Source: Ectopseudomonas composti
Lineage (GTDB): Bacteria > Pseudomonadota > Gammaproteobacteria > Pseudomonadales > Pseudomonadaceae
DNA: 64,000 bases
Reading direction: 5' to 3'
NCBI RefSeq assembly: GCF_900115475.1
Contig: NZ_FOWP01000002.1
Span: 310,001-374,000, forward strand
Shown: one piece after another, positions 1 through 10,028 of the stretch
How the letters are laid out: each line of letters begins with the position of its first letter
How positions within the stretch are numbered: position 1 is the first letter of the stretch
Notes under the pieces: model-generated
What the model saw: the letters and a program-made list of their open reading frames with translations, nothing else
The model's database searches: none
Told to the model about the DNA's origin: nothing
Position numbers and translations under genes: made by a program

Positions 1-1
1 G

Positions 2-1528
2 GTCGGTTTCGGTCTCGATCCATACTCGATGCTGGTGCCGTTCCTGATCTTCGCCATCGGTGTGTCCCACGGCGTGCAGAAGATCAACGGTATCGCCCTG
101 CAGTCCAGCGGTGCCGAGAACTCGCTGATGGCGGCGCGGCGTACCTTCCGCCAGCTGTTCCTGCCCGGCATGATCGCCATCCTGGCGGACGCCGTTGGCT
201 TCATCGCGCTGCTGATCATCGACATTGGCGTGATCCACGAGCTGGCCATCGGTGCGTCGATCGGTGTGCTGGTTATCGTCTTCACCAACCTGATCCTGCT
301 GCCGGTAGCGATTTCCTACCTGGGTATCAGCAAGAAGGCCATTGAGCGCAGCAAGCGTGACGAAGTCACCGAGAAGCCGATGTGGCGCGTGCTGTCCAAG
401 GTCGCCCATCCCAACGTAGCGCCATTCATGGTGGTGCTGGGGCTGCTGGCTGGGGTCAGCTGCTTCTTCTACCAGAAGGCCCACCTGCAGGTCGGCGACC
501 TCGACCAGGGTGCGCCGGAACTGCGTCCCGATTCGCGCTACAACCTGGACAACGACTTCATCATCCAGAACTACTCGACCAGCTCTGACGTGCTGGTGGT
601 GATGGTCAAGACCGCGCCGGAAAAGTGCTCGACCTACGAAGCACTGTCGGCCATGGACGAGCTGATGTGGAAGATGGAGAACACCAAGGGTGTGCAGTCC
701 GCGATCTCCATGGTCACGGTGTCCAAGCAGCTGATCAAGGGCATGAACGAGGGCAACCTGAAATGGGAAACCCTGTCGCGTAACCAGGACGTGCTGAACA
801 ACTCCATCGCCCGTGCCGACGGTCTGTACAACGCCGATTGCTCGTTGGCGCCGGTGCTGCTGTTCCTCGAGGATCACAAGGCCGAGACGCTCAAGCGTAC
901 CGTCGCGGCCGTGCAGACGTTCGCCGACGAGCACAACCGCGAAGGCCTGGAGTTCCTCCTGGCGTCCGGTAACGCCGGTATCGAGGCGGCCACCAACGAT
1001 GTGATCTCCACCTCCGAACTGCTGATGCTGACGCTGGTGTACCTGTGGGTGGCGATCATGTGCCTGATCACCTTCCGCTCGATCCCGGCGATGATCTGCA
1101 TCGTGCTGCCGCTGATCCTCACGTCGATCCTCGGCAACGCCCTGATGGCCTGGCTCGGCATCGGCATGAAGGTCGCGACCCTGCCGGTGATCGCACTCGG
1201 CGTGGGTATCGGTGTGGATTACGGCATCTACATCTACAGCCGCCTGGAGAGCTTCCTGCGTGCGGGTCTTCCGCTGCAAGAGGCCTACTACCAGACGCTC
1301 AAGTCGACCGGTAAGGCGGTACTGTTTACCGGTCTGTGCCTGGCCATCGGCGTAGCGACCTGGATGTTCTCGGCGATCAAGTTCCAGGCCGATATGGGGC
1401 TGATGCTGACCTTCATGTTCATCGTCAACATGTTCGGTGCCATGCTGCTGCTGCCGGCCCTGGCGCGCTTCCTGATCAAGCCCGAGAAGCTGGTGGGCAA
1501 GAAGGGTGGTTCGCTGCTGGCTCACTAA
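2..1528 (+). CDS. RND/MMPL superfamily exporter, 3' part
   Basis: The gene runs in from the left edge; the frame is open from base 2, so the true start is outside the window. The visible ~508 residues are the C-terminal part of an RND-superfamily exporter: a run of membrane helices, a periplasmic loop of roughly 200 residues, then a second helix bundle containing the family-typical stretch GVGIGVDYGIYIYSR and a final helix pair ending GAMLLLPALARFLI. Proteins like this (MMPL / hydrophobe exporter type) move lipids or hydrophobic compounds across the inner membrane by proton antiport. Substrate unknown. A strong terminator follows 18 bp after the stop, so it is the last gene of its unit. Confidence 0.85.
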   Translation, partial: VGFGLDPYSMLVPFLIFAIGVSHGVQKINGIALQSSGAENSLMAARRTFRQLFLPGMIAILADAVGFIALLIIDIGVIHELAIGASIGVLVIVFTNLILLPVAISYLGISKKAIERSKRDEVTEKPMWRVLSKVAHPNVAPFMVVLGLLAGVSCFFYQKAHLQVGDLDQGAPELRPDSRYNLDNDFIIQNYSTSSDVLVVMVKTAPEKCSTYEALSAMDELMWKMENTKGVQSAISMVTVSKQLIKGMNEGNLKWETLSRNQDVLNNSIARADGLYNADCSLAPVLLFLEDHKAETLKRTVAAVQTFADEHNREGLEFLLASGNAGIEAATNDVISTSELLMLTLVYLWVAIMCLITFRSIPAMICIVLPLILTSILGNALMAWLGIGMKVATLPVIALGVGIGVDYGIYIYSRLESFLRAGLPLQEAYYQTLKSTGKAVLFTGLCLAIGVATWMFSAIKFQADMGLMLTFMFIVNMFGAMLLLPALARFLIKPEKLVGKKGGSLLAH

Positions 1529-1546
1529 GGCAGGTAGCGTTCAACG

Positions 1547-1577
1547 AAAACCGCGGCCCTCGGGCCGCGGTTTTTTC
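1547..1577 (+). terminator. Rho-independent terminator after the RND/MMPL exporter
   Basis: A 13-bp GC-rich stem (AAAACCGCGGCCC / GGGCCGCGGTTTT) with a 2-base loop, followed by a T run. It sits just after the exporter stop codon. Confidence 0.9.
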
Positions 1578-1615
1578 GTTATGGGTCATGGGAAACACCG
1601 CGTGCCTGCGATCAC

Positions 1616-1999
1616 GTAGGGTGCGCTGTGCGCACCGCCAATTGCGCTCATGCAGGCGAGGTGACCGTCTGAGTCGCTGCCTGGAGAAAGCGTTTGCTGG
1701 CTGGACGTCAGTCGTTAGGGCACCTCGGTGCAGGAAGCCGGTGCGCACGGCGCACCCTACCCAGGTCAGGCTCACGCACGGCTGATTGCGGCCATGCAGT
1801 ACGTAGGGTGGGCCGGGCGGCGATCCGCTTCAGCCCACCAAGGCCAGCCGCTGTCGGTGGGCTGAAGCCCACCCTACCCGTTGAACGCCTCGGGCCGCGT
1901 ATCCTGCAAGCGCCATCGCGCGCATCGCACTGCGGATAGACTCCTGCGTAGGGCGGGTGCAACCCGCCAGAACCCATTGGTGGGTTGCGCCCGCCCTAC
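1616..1999. repeat. REP/BIME-like cluster of three inverted-repeat pairs
   Basis: The gap between the exporter terminator and batD has no plausible gene. It holds three nested pairs of extragenic palindromes. Pair 1: GTAGGGTGCGCTGTGCGCAC at 1616-1637 and its inverse at 1740-1760. Pair 2: GTAGGGTGGGC at 1803 with its partner ending GCCCACCCTAC at 1876. Pair 3: GTAGGGCGGGTGCAACCCGC at 1948-1968 and its inverse at 1979-1999. Each unit begins GTAGGG, the conserved head of Pseudomonas REP sequences. Pair-1 units recur at 26037 and 29121. Confidence 0.8.
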
Positions 2000-2009
2000 G
2001 GGGTATCGC

Positions 2010-3650
2010 CTAGCGTGGATACAGCGGCGGCAGGGCGCTGCCTTCCTGCGGCGCCGCGCTGGGTTCCTGGCTGGCGGGCAGGCTGCGAATGGCTTTCCAC
2101 AGCTCTTCACCTTGCCAGAACTGGCCGCTCTCGCTGTACAGCGCGCCGTTGAGGCCATCGAGGGCGTCCGACAGTGGCACGTAGCGCGCCGCCATGTCGG
2201 CCAGGGTTTCCGGCTGTTGGCGGGCCCAGGCATCCAGTGCATGGCGGGTCGCCTGGGCGTCGCCAGCCTGGCAGGCACGCTTGAGGTCATCGAGCAGCGT
2301 GCGCGGGCTTGGGCCGGCCTGTGCCGCACGCTGGATCGCTGGTTGTCGACGCGCATGCCACCATAGGCCGAAACCGAGCAGGGTGGTGAGGCTCAGCAGC
2401 GCGCAGGCCAGTTGCCAGGGCCATAGCTCCGGCCCTTCGATCACTTGGGGCGTCACCATCGGCGTATTGGGCTGTTCATCGCTCTGCAGTTGTGGGTTTT
2501 CGGCGACCTGCAAGGTGCGGGCTTGCAGGTTGGTGCGTTCCAGCGTGTCGGTCTGGGTATTCCACCACAGCACTTCCAGGGGCGGTAGGTCGAAGCTGCC
2601 GCTGCGATTGGGTACCAGTGCCTCGCGCTCTTCGCGGGTACCGACGATGCCATTTTCGCTTTTCTGGTCGTTCATCTGCGGCTGATCCGGGTAGCGGCGC
2701 AGCCCATCGACCTGGGTCGCCGGCAAGGGCGGCAGTTGCGCGCTGGAGAGACCGTCAACCTTGAGAATCAGGCGGCGGGTCAGGGAGTCGCCGACCTGGC
2801 TCTGCTCCGGTTGCGGGTTCCAGGTTTCCGCCAGGCCTAGCGCGCGCGCTGGCAGCCAGGGCGCATCAGCTGGGTAGTCCGCCGGTTTGGGTTTGACCTG
2901 TAGGGGAATATCGGGGGATTTGACCCGAGAAACCTTGCCGGTGCGTGGGCCGAATGGCAGGAAATCATTGCTGCGCGAGCTGTCGACCAGTGTTGCGCTG
3001 AAAGTTTGCCCAGGGATCACCAACTCGCCGCTGCGTTGCGGATAGATGGCGTACTGCAATTCGATCACACCGTGCAACACGCCGCCGATGCTCTTTTCGT
3101 AGGTGCGCGGTTCGCCCAGTTGCTCGACGCGTGCGTCAGGCAGCCGCAGTGGTGTCAGGTTGCTGTCGTCGTACATGGAAACCGAGTGGTAGATGCGCAG
3201 GGTCAGTACGGCCTGGGCCTGTACGTAGACGCTTGGCTGATCGAGGCTGGCATCGATGAATACCGGTGCCAGCTGTTCGCCGTTGCCTGCGTTGAGGGCT
3301 TCTTCGACGTTGAGCGTGATCGGCAGGGTTTCGGCATCTTCCAGATGGATCGCCGGGATCGTCACCTCGCCACTGCGGCGCGGTTGCAGGGTCAGGATCC
3401 AACGGGTGCTGGCGCGTGGCGTGTCGCCGATGCTGCTCAGGCGATTGACCTGGCGACTGCCGAGCACCTCGAAGTCTTTCTCCAGCGGGCTCAGGTCGGG
3501 GCGGCCGAAGCGGGTCGGGTCAGTCGACTCCAGCGTCAGCACCACGGTTTCGCCTTCGCTCAGGCGAGTGCGGTCGACGCTGGCGAAAAAGGCTTCGGCA
3601 GAGGCCTGCCCCGCGAGCAGTAGAAGAAGCAGGAAGACCAGACGCTTCAT
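2010..3650 (-). CDS. batD: BatD-like protein (oxygen tolerance family)
   Basis: A 546-residue protein with a signal peptide (MKRLVFLLLLLLAGQASA), a large periplasmic region of beta-sandwich character (residues ~20-420), one membrane helix near residues 430-450 (WQLACALLSLTTLLGFGLWW) and a ~90-residue cytoplasmic tail. Size, topology and position at the end of a moxR-batA-batB operon match BatD/BatE-type proteins of the 'Bacteroides aerotolerance' family, which work with VWA proteins in envelope stress responses; the biochemical role is unsettled. The start ATG overlaps the upstream batB/C stop by four bases, so the two are translationally coupled. Confidence 0.85.
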   Translation of the reverse strand: MKRLVFLLLLLLAGQASAEAFFASVDRTRLSEGETVVLTLESTDPTRFGRPDLSPLEKDFEVLGSRQVNRLSSIGDTPRASTRWILTLQPRRSGEVTIPAIHLEDAETLPITLNVEEALNAGNGEQLAPVFIDASLDQPSVYVQAQAVLTLRIYHSVSMYDDSNLTPLRLPDARVEQLGEPRTYEKSIGGVLHGVIELQYAIYPQRSGELVIPGQTFSATLVDSSRSNDFLPFGPRTGKVSRVKSPDIPLQVKPKPADYPADAPWLPARALGLAETWNPQPEQSQVGDSLTRRLILKVDGLSSAQLPPLPATQVDGLRRYPDQPQMNDQKSENGIVGTREEREALVPNRSGSFDLPPLEVLWWNTQTDTLERTNLQARTLQVAENPQLQSDEQPNTPMVTPQVIEGPELWPWQLACALLSLTTLLGFGLWWHARRQPAIQRAAQAGPSPRTLLDDLKRACQAGDAQATRHALDAWARQQPETLADMAARYVPLSDALDGLNGALYSESGQFWQGEELWKAIRSLPASQEPSAAPQEGSALPPLYPR

Positions 3651-5407
3651 CGGTTCGAGTCCTGACGCTGTTGCTGTTCATACCAGAATTTGCGCCGCAG
3701 CAGTTCCGCCGGATCATCCGGGATCTGCCGCAGCCATTGTTCCAGCGCTTGCCGACGTTCTGCCGCGGTGCCGAGGTCGGCTTCCGTGCGAGGTTTTTCA
3801 ACGGGCTCGGCGTCGTCCAGGGTTTCACTGCCGTTGCTGGGCTGCACGTCATCTTCGCCGGCGCCGTTGGCGCTGCCCTGTGTTTCGCTGCGCTCACTGT
3901 TCTCGCCCGTGCTGCCAGGCTTGGCGGGTTGCGCGGTGTTGCTCTCGGCAGGCTGACCGGTCGAAGACTCATTGGCCTCCGGCTGCTCGTTGGCGGGCTC
4001 CTGCTGCTCGTCCGAATCGCCACTGCCTGACTGCTGCTGATTCTCACGCTGGCGCAGCGCTTCTTCTACCAGGGCTTTGTTGTGCTGCGCTGCCGCGAGC
4101 TCCGGCTGGCGTTCCAGGGCTTGTTCGTAGGCGTCGAGCGCCGCCTCCAGTTCGCCGGCCTTGGCCAGGGCATTGCCGCGATTGTAGTGATCGGCTGCGC
4201 TGTCGCCCTTGGCGAAACGTTCTGCGGCGGCGGAATAATCCTCGGCCTCATAGAGGGCCTTGCCTTGCCATTGCGAATTGACGAAGCGCTGCGCGGCCTC
4301 GTCTGGACGTTGCGCTTCCAGCAGGCGTTGGCCCTGCTGATCGGGGCGCAGCCAGAGGTCGTCGAGTTCGAAGGCCTGGCTGCTTTGTGGCGGCAGCATC
4401 AGCAGCAGCGGCAGGCAGAACAGCCAGCCGCGGCGCCCGGCGCAGGCGGCCAGCAACAGCAGGGGCAGTAACAGCCAGTAGCCCTGGTCGATATGGCTAT
4501 CGAGCAAGGTTGGCTCACCCGCTGCGCGCAGTGCCTGCGGGCCGTCGAGCAGGCCCAGGCGACGCAGGTCTTCATCGTCCAGGCGGATCGGCGCATAGCG
4601 GCCGTCATGGGCCTCGGCGGTTTCCCGCAGGCTGCGTGCATCCAGGCGGGGGATCAGAATGGCGCCGCGCTGGTCCTTGAGGAAGCTGCCGTCTTCCTGC
4701 GCCACCGGGGCGCCTTCGCGGCTGCCCACACCGAGAACCAGCAACGGTACCGAGCGCTTCTCCAGCGCCTGTTGGATGCCGCTGCGTTCCTCGTCATTGA
4801 GGGCGCTGGTAATCAGCAGCAGGCGACCCTGGCCCAGTTGTGCCTGGTCGAGCAGTTGCAGTGCGCGCGCGACGGCCAGGTCGGCGCGACGGCCCGGCTC
4901 CGGCATCAGCGAGGGTTTCAGCGCCTCCAGCAGGTTACGGCTGGTGGCCAGGTCATCGGATAGCGGCACCAGGCTGTGGGCACTGCCGGCGTAGACGATG
5001 ATCGCTGTCTGCGCGTCGCGACGTGCGTCGAGCAGATCGAGCAGCTTGCGCCGGGCCTGCTCCAGTCGATTGGGGCGGCCGTCGGTGGCGAGCATCTGCG
5101 GCGTCAGTTCGAGCAGGATCAGCAGCGGATCGGCAGGCTTCTGAACGCTCTGCTCCACGCGCTGCCAACTGGGGCCGAGCAGTGCCAGCACGGCTAGCAG
5201 CCAGGCCAGGCCGAGGACCAACCAGGGCAGCTTGCTGGAGCGGCCGCTGCCGCCCTTGAGCAGCGCCTGATGGAACGCTGCCGGCAGCAGCAGTTGCCAG
5301 CGCCCACTCTGGCGTTCGCGATGCCACAGGCGCCAGAGCAACCAGGCCAGCACGGGCACGGCCAGCAACCACAATGGGCGCAGCCATTCCGGCCAGAGCA
5401 TGCTCAT
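3647..5407 (-). CDS. BatB/BatC fusion: VWA domain plus TPR repeats
   Basis: 586 residues. An N-terminal membrane helix pair (residues ~8-25 and 60-80) precedes a von Willebrand A domain (~90-300), a second pair of helices (~310-345), then TPR repeats (~375-450; NRGNALAKAGELEAALDAYEQAL) and an acidic, Ser/Asn/Glu-rich tail. This is the BatB and BatC of other bacteria joined in one chain, common in Pseudomonas. The canonical DxSxS metal site of VWA domains is replaced by LLELTPQML, so metal binding may be lost. ATGA overlaps link it to batA upstream and batD downstream. Confidence 0.88.
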   Translation of the reverse strand: MSMLWPEWLRPLWLLAVPVLAWLLWRLWHRERQSGRWQLLLPAAFHQALLKGGSGRSSKLPWLVLGLAWLLAVLALLGPSWQRVEQSVQKPADPLLILLELTPQMLATDGRPNRLEQARRKLLDLLDARRDAQTAIIVYAGSAHSLVPLSDDLATSRNLLEALKPSLMPEPGRRADLAVARALQLLDQAQLGQGRLLLITSALNDEERSGIQQALEKRSVPLLVLGVGSREGAPVAQEDGSFLKDQRGAILIPRLDARSLRETAEAHDGRYAPIRLDDEDLRRLGLLDGPQALRAAGEPTLLDSHIDQGYWLLLPLLLLAACAGRRGWLFCLPLLLMLPPQSSQAFELDDLWLRPDQQGQRLLEAQRPDEAAQRFVNSQWQGKALYEAEDYSAAAERFAKGDSAADHYNRGNALAKAGELEAALDAYEQALERQPELAAAQHNKALVEEALRQRENQQQSGSGDSDEQQEPANEQPEANESSTGQPAESNTAQPAKPGSTGENSERSETQGSANGAGEDDVQPSNGSETLDDAEPVEKPRTEADLGTAAERRQALEQWLRQIPDDPAELLRRKFWYEQQQRQDSNR

Positions 5408-6408
5408 ACGCGCCTCCTGAGTCGCTGCAGCAGGTCAGGCCAGAGCACCTGGCTGACCAGTGCAAGCGAGCCCAGCAGCGCCAGCGCCAGTGGCCAGGCA
5501 TAGAGAGCCTGCGCCGGGCGGGCGAGGGTGGGTTGCTGGGCGACGGGCTCAAGGCGATCAAGGGTCAGTTCGATCTGTTGCAGCTCAGCCTGATCGCGGG
5601 CACGGAAATACTCGCCGCCCGTGGCGTCGCTGATGGCGCGCAGGCTGGTTTCGTCCAGGTCCAGCGCGCTGAAACCGAAGTTGCCAAAGGCACCGCTTTG
5701 CTGCGGGTCGGCGCCGATACCGATGGTGTAGATGCGCACTCCTTCGTCGGCGGCCAATTGCGCAGCCACCATCGGATCGATTTCACCGCCGTTGTTGGCG
5801 CCATCGGTGATCAGCACCAGCACGCGACTTTGCGCCGGACGCTGGCGCAGGCGCTTCACGGCCAGGCCGATGGCGTCGCCGATGGCGGTGTTCTTGCCGG
5901 CGATGCCGATCAGTGCCTCGTCCAGCCAGGTGCGCACGGTGTGGCGGTCGAAGGTCAGCGGTGCCTGCAGATAGGCCTGGCTACCGAACAGGATCAGGCC
6001 GACGCGATCGCCACGGCGGCCTTCGATGAAGTCACCGAGTAGGCGTTTGACCAGTTCGAGGCGGCTGATCGGCTCGTCGTCCCACTGCATGTCGGCGTAA
6101 TCCATGGAGCCGGAGACATCCACGGCGAGCAGCAGGTCGCGACCGCTGGCCGGCAACGGCAGTGGCTCGCCGACCCACTGCGGCCGGGCAGCGGCACACA
6201 GCAGCAGGCACCAGAGCAGCACCAGGGGCACTTGCTGGCGCCAGCTGGGTAGCGCAACACGAGCGCGACGACCGCTCAACGCCTGCAGCTCGTCGAGAAA
6301 GCCGACGCGCAGCGCCGCATCACCGCTATCGGCGGGTGGCAGCAGCAGGCGCAGCAGCCAGGGCAGCGGCGCGAGCAGAAAGACCCAGGGCCAGGCGAAC
6401 TCAAACAT
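5404..6408 (-). CDS. batA: BatA-like VWA membrane protein
   Basis: 334 residues. Two N-terminal helices (residues ~1-25 and ~58-75) anchor the protein; a VWA domain follows from about residue 85 with an intact metal-ion-dependent adhesion site, AVDVSGSMD, and a later TDGANNGG loop. A C-terminal helix lies near residues 305-325. It is the metal-binding partner of the Bat complex and is expected to work with the MoxR ATPase encoded upstream. It overlaps DUF4381 upstream by eight bases and batB/C downstream by four. Confidence 0.9.
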   Translation of the reverse strand: MFEFAWPWVFLLAPLPWLLRLLLPPADSGDAALRVGFLDELQALSGRRARVALPSWRQQVPLVLLWCLLLCAAARPQWVGEPLPLPASGRDLLLAVDVSGSMDYADMQWDDEPISRLELVKRLLGDFIEGRRGDRVGLILFGSQAYLQAPLTFDRHTVRTWLDEALIGIAGKNTAIGDAIGLAVKRLRQRPAQSRVLVLITDGANNGGEIDPMVAAQLAADEGVRIYTIGIGADPQQSGAFGNFGFSALDLDETSLRAISDATGGEYFRARDQAELQQIELTLDRLEPVAQQPTLARPAQALYAWPLALALLGSLALVSQVLWPDLLQRLRRRV

Positions 6409-6895
6409 GCTTGCGAATCCAGGTGGCGATGGCCTGATCGAGCTCGACGATGGCTTTGTCGCTCAGCGTGCACTGCGGCCTGTAGCTGCCATCGACCAGG
6501 ATCATCCAGCGGGTCAGGCCTGCTGCCGGGCAGCGATTGTCGAGAAACGCCAGCCAGGCACGGCTGCTCAGGGTGTGGCTGGCGCTTTCGGGATAGCGTT
6601 CGCGGCACAGGCGTTTGAGCAGGGCGTTGAGTTGCTGTAACCACGGGCCGGCCGGGGCGCCGTCGTAGGGTTTGCTCAGGCGCGACAGTTCGTCGAGCGC
6701 TGCCTGGCGCAGTGGGTCGAGCGCCTGCTCCGCGGTCACCTTGGGCGTACGACGTCGCCATTTGCGCAGCAAACGCCACAGTCCCCAAGCCAGCAATGGC
6801 AGCAACACCGCCAGCAACCACCAGCCCGGGGCCGGCGGCCACCAGGGTACGGGCGGCGGGTCGATCAGCGGCTGCAACTGGTCGATGGGGTTCAT
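6401..6895 (-). CDS. DUF4381 domain protein
   Basis: 164 residues with one membrane helix near residues 20-45 (WWLLAVLLPLLAWGLWRLL) followed by a basic stretch (RKWRRR) and a cytoplasmic domain. Proteins of this family are standard members of moxR-DUF58-DUF4381-batA-batB operons; no enzymatic activity is known. The start overlaps the stop of the DUF58 gene by four bases. Confidence 0.85.
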   Translation of the reverse strand: MNPIDQLQPLIDPPPVPWWPPAPGWWLLAVLLPLLAWGLWRLLRKWRRRTPKVTAEQALDPLRQAALDELSRLSKPYDGAPAGPWLQQLNALLKRLCRERYPESASHTLSSRAWLAFLDNRCPAAGLTRWMILVDGSYRPQCTLSDKAIVELDQAIATWIRKHV

Positions 6896-7839
6896 AGAGA
6901 TTTTCTCGAATGCAGTGTGCTGAGCTGTTCCTGCAATTGCTCGACCAGCTCGAACTGCGTGCTCAGCGGCAGCAGGGGTACCCCGAGTTTCTGCGCCAGG
7001 CGCTGCCAGCGCGCCTCTCGGGCCTGAGCCTGGTTGCGATACGCCTGGCGCAGGTCGCCATTGTGGCTGTCGAGTTCGAGCTGCGCACCGTTCTGGGTGA
7101 AGCGCAGCAAGCCGGCGGCCGGCAGGGCGTGATCGAGCGGATCAGACAGCGGCAGCAGCAACAGGTCCGTGTGGCGCGCGAGCAGCGTCAGTTGTTGTTC
7201 GGCGTTGTCGCTGAGGGCGCGCTCATCGCACAGCACGATCACCAGGCTGCCTGGGCGCAGCACCTCGCGGGCGCGACGCAGGGCCAGGCCAAAATTGTCG
7301 CGGCCCGTGTTGGCCTGACTCTCCGGGCCGAGCGCCTGATTGGCGCGGGCCAGCAGGTTGAGCAGTTGCAGCAGGCTCTGCTTGCTGCGCCGTGGCTTGA
7401 CCTCGTGATGTTCGTTGTCGGCGAATACCAGGCCGCCGATGCGGTCGTTATGGCCCAGCGCGGCCCAGCCGATCAGCGCGGCGGCGCGTGCGGCCAACAC
7501 CGACTTGAAGCACAGACCAGAGCCGAAGAACAGCCGTTGGCTCTGTTCGCTGATGATGAAGATGGGGCGCTCGCGCTCTTCGTGGAACAGCTTGGTATGC
7601 GGCTCCTGGGTGCGTGCGGTGACGCGCCAGTCGATGGTGCGCACGTCGTCGCCTGGCTGGTAGACACGCACCTGGTCGAAGTCCACGCCGCGACCGCGTA
7701 GTTTGGAGTGATGCAGGCCGATCAGCGGGCTGCGCCTGGCCGGTGTAGAGAACAGCGGCACTTCATGCACCTTGTGGCGCATATCGATGAGTTCGCCGAG
7801 GGTGATATGGATGCCGGGGTGGCTGGCTGGGGTTTGCAT
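6892..7839 (-). CDS. DUF58 domain protein of the MoxR/Bat operon
   Basis: About 315 residues. The signature GDDVRTIDWRVTARTQEPHTK, typical of DUF58 proteins, is near residue 60, and a VWA-like fold follows (FIISEQSQR, LVIVLCDE). I place the start at 7839 (MQTPASHPG). The frame stays open to 7866, but that extension is encoded by the REP palindrome at 7852-7910 and is unlikely to be translated. DUF58 proteins are usual partners of MoxR ATPases, perhaps as scaffolds for substrates. Role here inferred from operon context. Confidence 0.85.
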   Translation of the reverse strand: MQTPASHPGIHITLGELIDMRHKVHEVPLFSTPARRSPLIGLHHSKLRGRGVDFDQVRVYQPGDDVRTIDWRVTARTQEPHTKLFHEERERPIFIISEQSQRLFFGSGLCFKSVLAARAAALIGWAALGHNDRIGGLVFADNEHHEVKPRRSKQSLLQLLNLLARANQALGPESQANTGRDNFGLALRRAREVLRPGSLVIVLCDERALSDNAEQQLTLLARHTDLLLLPLSDPLDHALPAAGLLRFTQNGAQLELDSHNGDLRQAYRNQAQAREARWQRLAQKLGVPLLPLSTQFELVEQLQEQLSTLHSRKSL

Positions 7840-7851
7840 GGGCTTCAGCCC

Positions 7852-7910
7852 GTAGCCCGGATGCAATCCGGGTGTGGGACACGATCATTCCCGGATTGCA
7901 TCCGGGCTAC
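7852..7910. repeat. REP pair between moxR and the DUF58 gene
   Basis: GTAGCCCGGATGCAATCCGG and its inverse flank a ~17-bp spacer, forming a long hairpin. The same family recurs at 25654-25711. It lies inside an operon, where REP hairpins often modulate mRNA stability. Confidence 0.85.
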
Positions 7911-7940
7911 GGCCAGCATGCCGGCAGCGTGCGGCTGCAT

Positions 7941-8900
<960 letters not shown>

Positions 8901-9098
8901 CGTCGGGCTCTTCTGGCAGATGGGCGGGGCTTTTTACTGCCGCGCGTGCAGACCGCCGACTTTAATGCATTTGCAGCTTCAGCCGCTATCGGTGGCGCGT
9001 GCGATGAACCGTCTGGCAACAGAAATGAGTGGGGTATCGCCAGCGCCGCAATGACCCGCCCTTGACGCTGACGGGGCATCCAGCTGTCCGACGCGGCG

Positions 9099-10028
9099 CT
9101 ATTGCCACTGGGCCAGGAGGCGGCGCTGGGCGAGCAGGGCGCTGTCCTGTGTGGTGGGCGTCAAGTGTACGGTCTGCCCTGGCAGGCATTGCGCTAGCAG
9201 AGCCACTGCCTCTGGCGTCAGCGCGCCGAGGCGCGGATAACCACCAATGGTCTGACGGTCGTTGAGCAGAATGATTGGCTGGCCGTCCGGCGGCACCTGT
9301 ACGGCGCCCAGCGGGATGCCCTCGGAGATCATCGAGCCACGCTGGCATTGCAGCTGCGGGCCATTGAGACGAATGCCCATGCGGTCGGCACGCTGGTCGA
9401 TCAGCCATTCGCTGTTGAAGGCGTCGAACAGGCTCTGGCCGCGGAAGTCGCCAATTTGCGACCCCAGCACCAGTTGCAGGTGAGGTGCAGCCTGGTATTG
9501 AGGAATGAACTCAGCAGGTATCTGCCGCATGGCATTGGCGTTGCCGGCCCAGGTCAGCGAGTCGCCGATGGCGATGGCGCTGCCATCGCCCTGCAGGCCA
9601 CCAAGCCCTTCGCGCAGCATGCTGGCGCAACTGCCGAGTACGGAGGGTGCCTGGAAACCACCAGGCGCAGCGAGGTAGGCACGTGCGCCCTGGCGCGGTT
9701 GGGCACAGGTCAGGCGCTGGCCTTTGCGCACGGCGAAGCTGCGCCAGGGGGCCAGCGGCTGGTCATCCAGCCGTGCACCGAGATCGGCACCGGTCAGTGC
9801 CAGGGTGGCGTCGCGGTAGCATTCGAACTCAGCGTTGCCCAGGGTGATCTCCACCACGGCAGCTGTGAGCGGGTTGCCCAGTAGCCAATTGGCCCAGCGA
9901 TGGGCGATCCAGTCCAGGGCGCCGCACTGGGTCACGCCAAGATGACGTACACCAAAGCGACCACCATCCTGCAGTTGAATGAAAGGACTGCTGCGCAATA
10001 CGCGCAGACCGGCGTCGATAGCGCTCAT
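9099..10028 (-). CDS. pxpC: 5-oxoprolinase subunit C (biotin-dependent carboxyltransferase family)
   Basis: 309 residues of the allophanate hydrolase subunit 2 / KipA family. Motifs include LQDGGRFGVRHLGVTQCGALD near residue 20, GVQ-type VPPDGQPIILLNDRQTIGGYPRLG near residues 230-255 and a C-terminal QTVHL. With PxpB and PxpA it forms the prokaryotic ATP-dependent 5-oxoprolinase that opens 5-oxoproline (pyroglutamate) to glutamate. The start overlaps the pxpB stop by four bases. Confidence 0.92.
   Translation of the reverse strand: MSAIDAGLRVLRSSPFIQLQDGGRFGVRHLGVTQCGALDWIAHRWANWLLGNPLTAAVVEITLGNAEFECYRDATLALTGADLGARLDDQPLAPWRSFAVRKGQRLTCAQPRQGARAYLAAPGGFQAPSVLGSCASMLREGLGGLQGDGSAIAIGDSLTWAGNANAMRQIPAEFIPQYQAAPHLQLVLGSQIGDFRGQSLFDAFNSEWLIDQRADRMGIRLNGPQLQCQRGSMISEGIPLGAVQVPPDGQPIILLNDRQTIGGYPRLGALTPEAVALLAQCLPGQTVHLTPTTQDSALLAQRRLLAQWQ

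Noticed and set aside
7840..7866. Longer start for the DUF58 protein (MHPGYGLKP...)
   Set aside because: The extra codons are encoded by a REP palindrome and lack an RBS; the family sequence begins after 7839.
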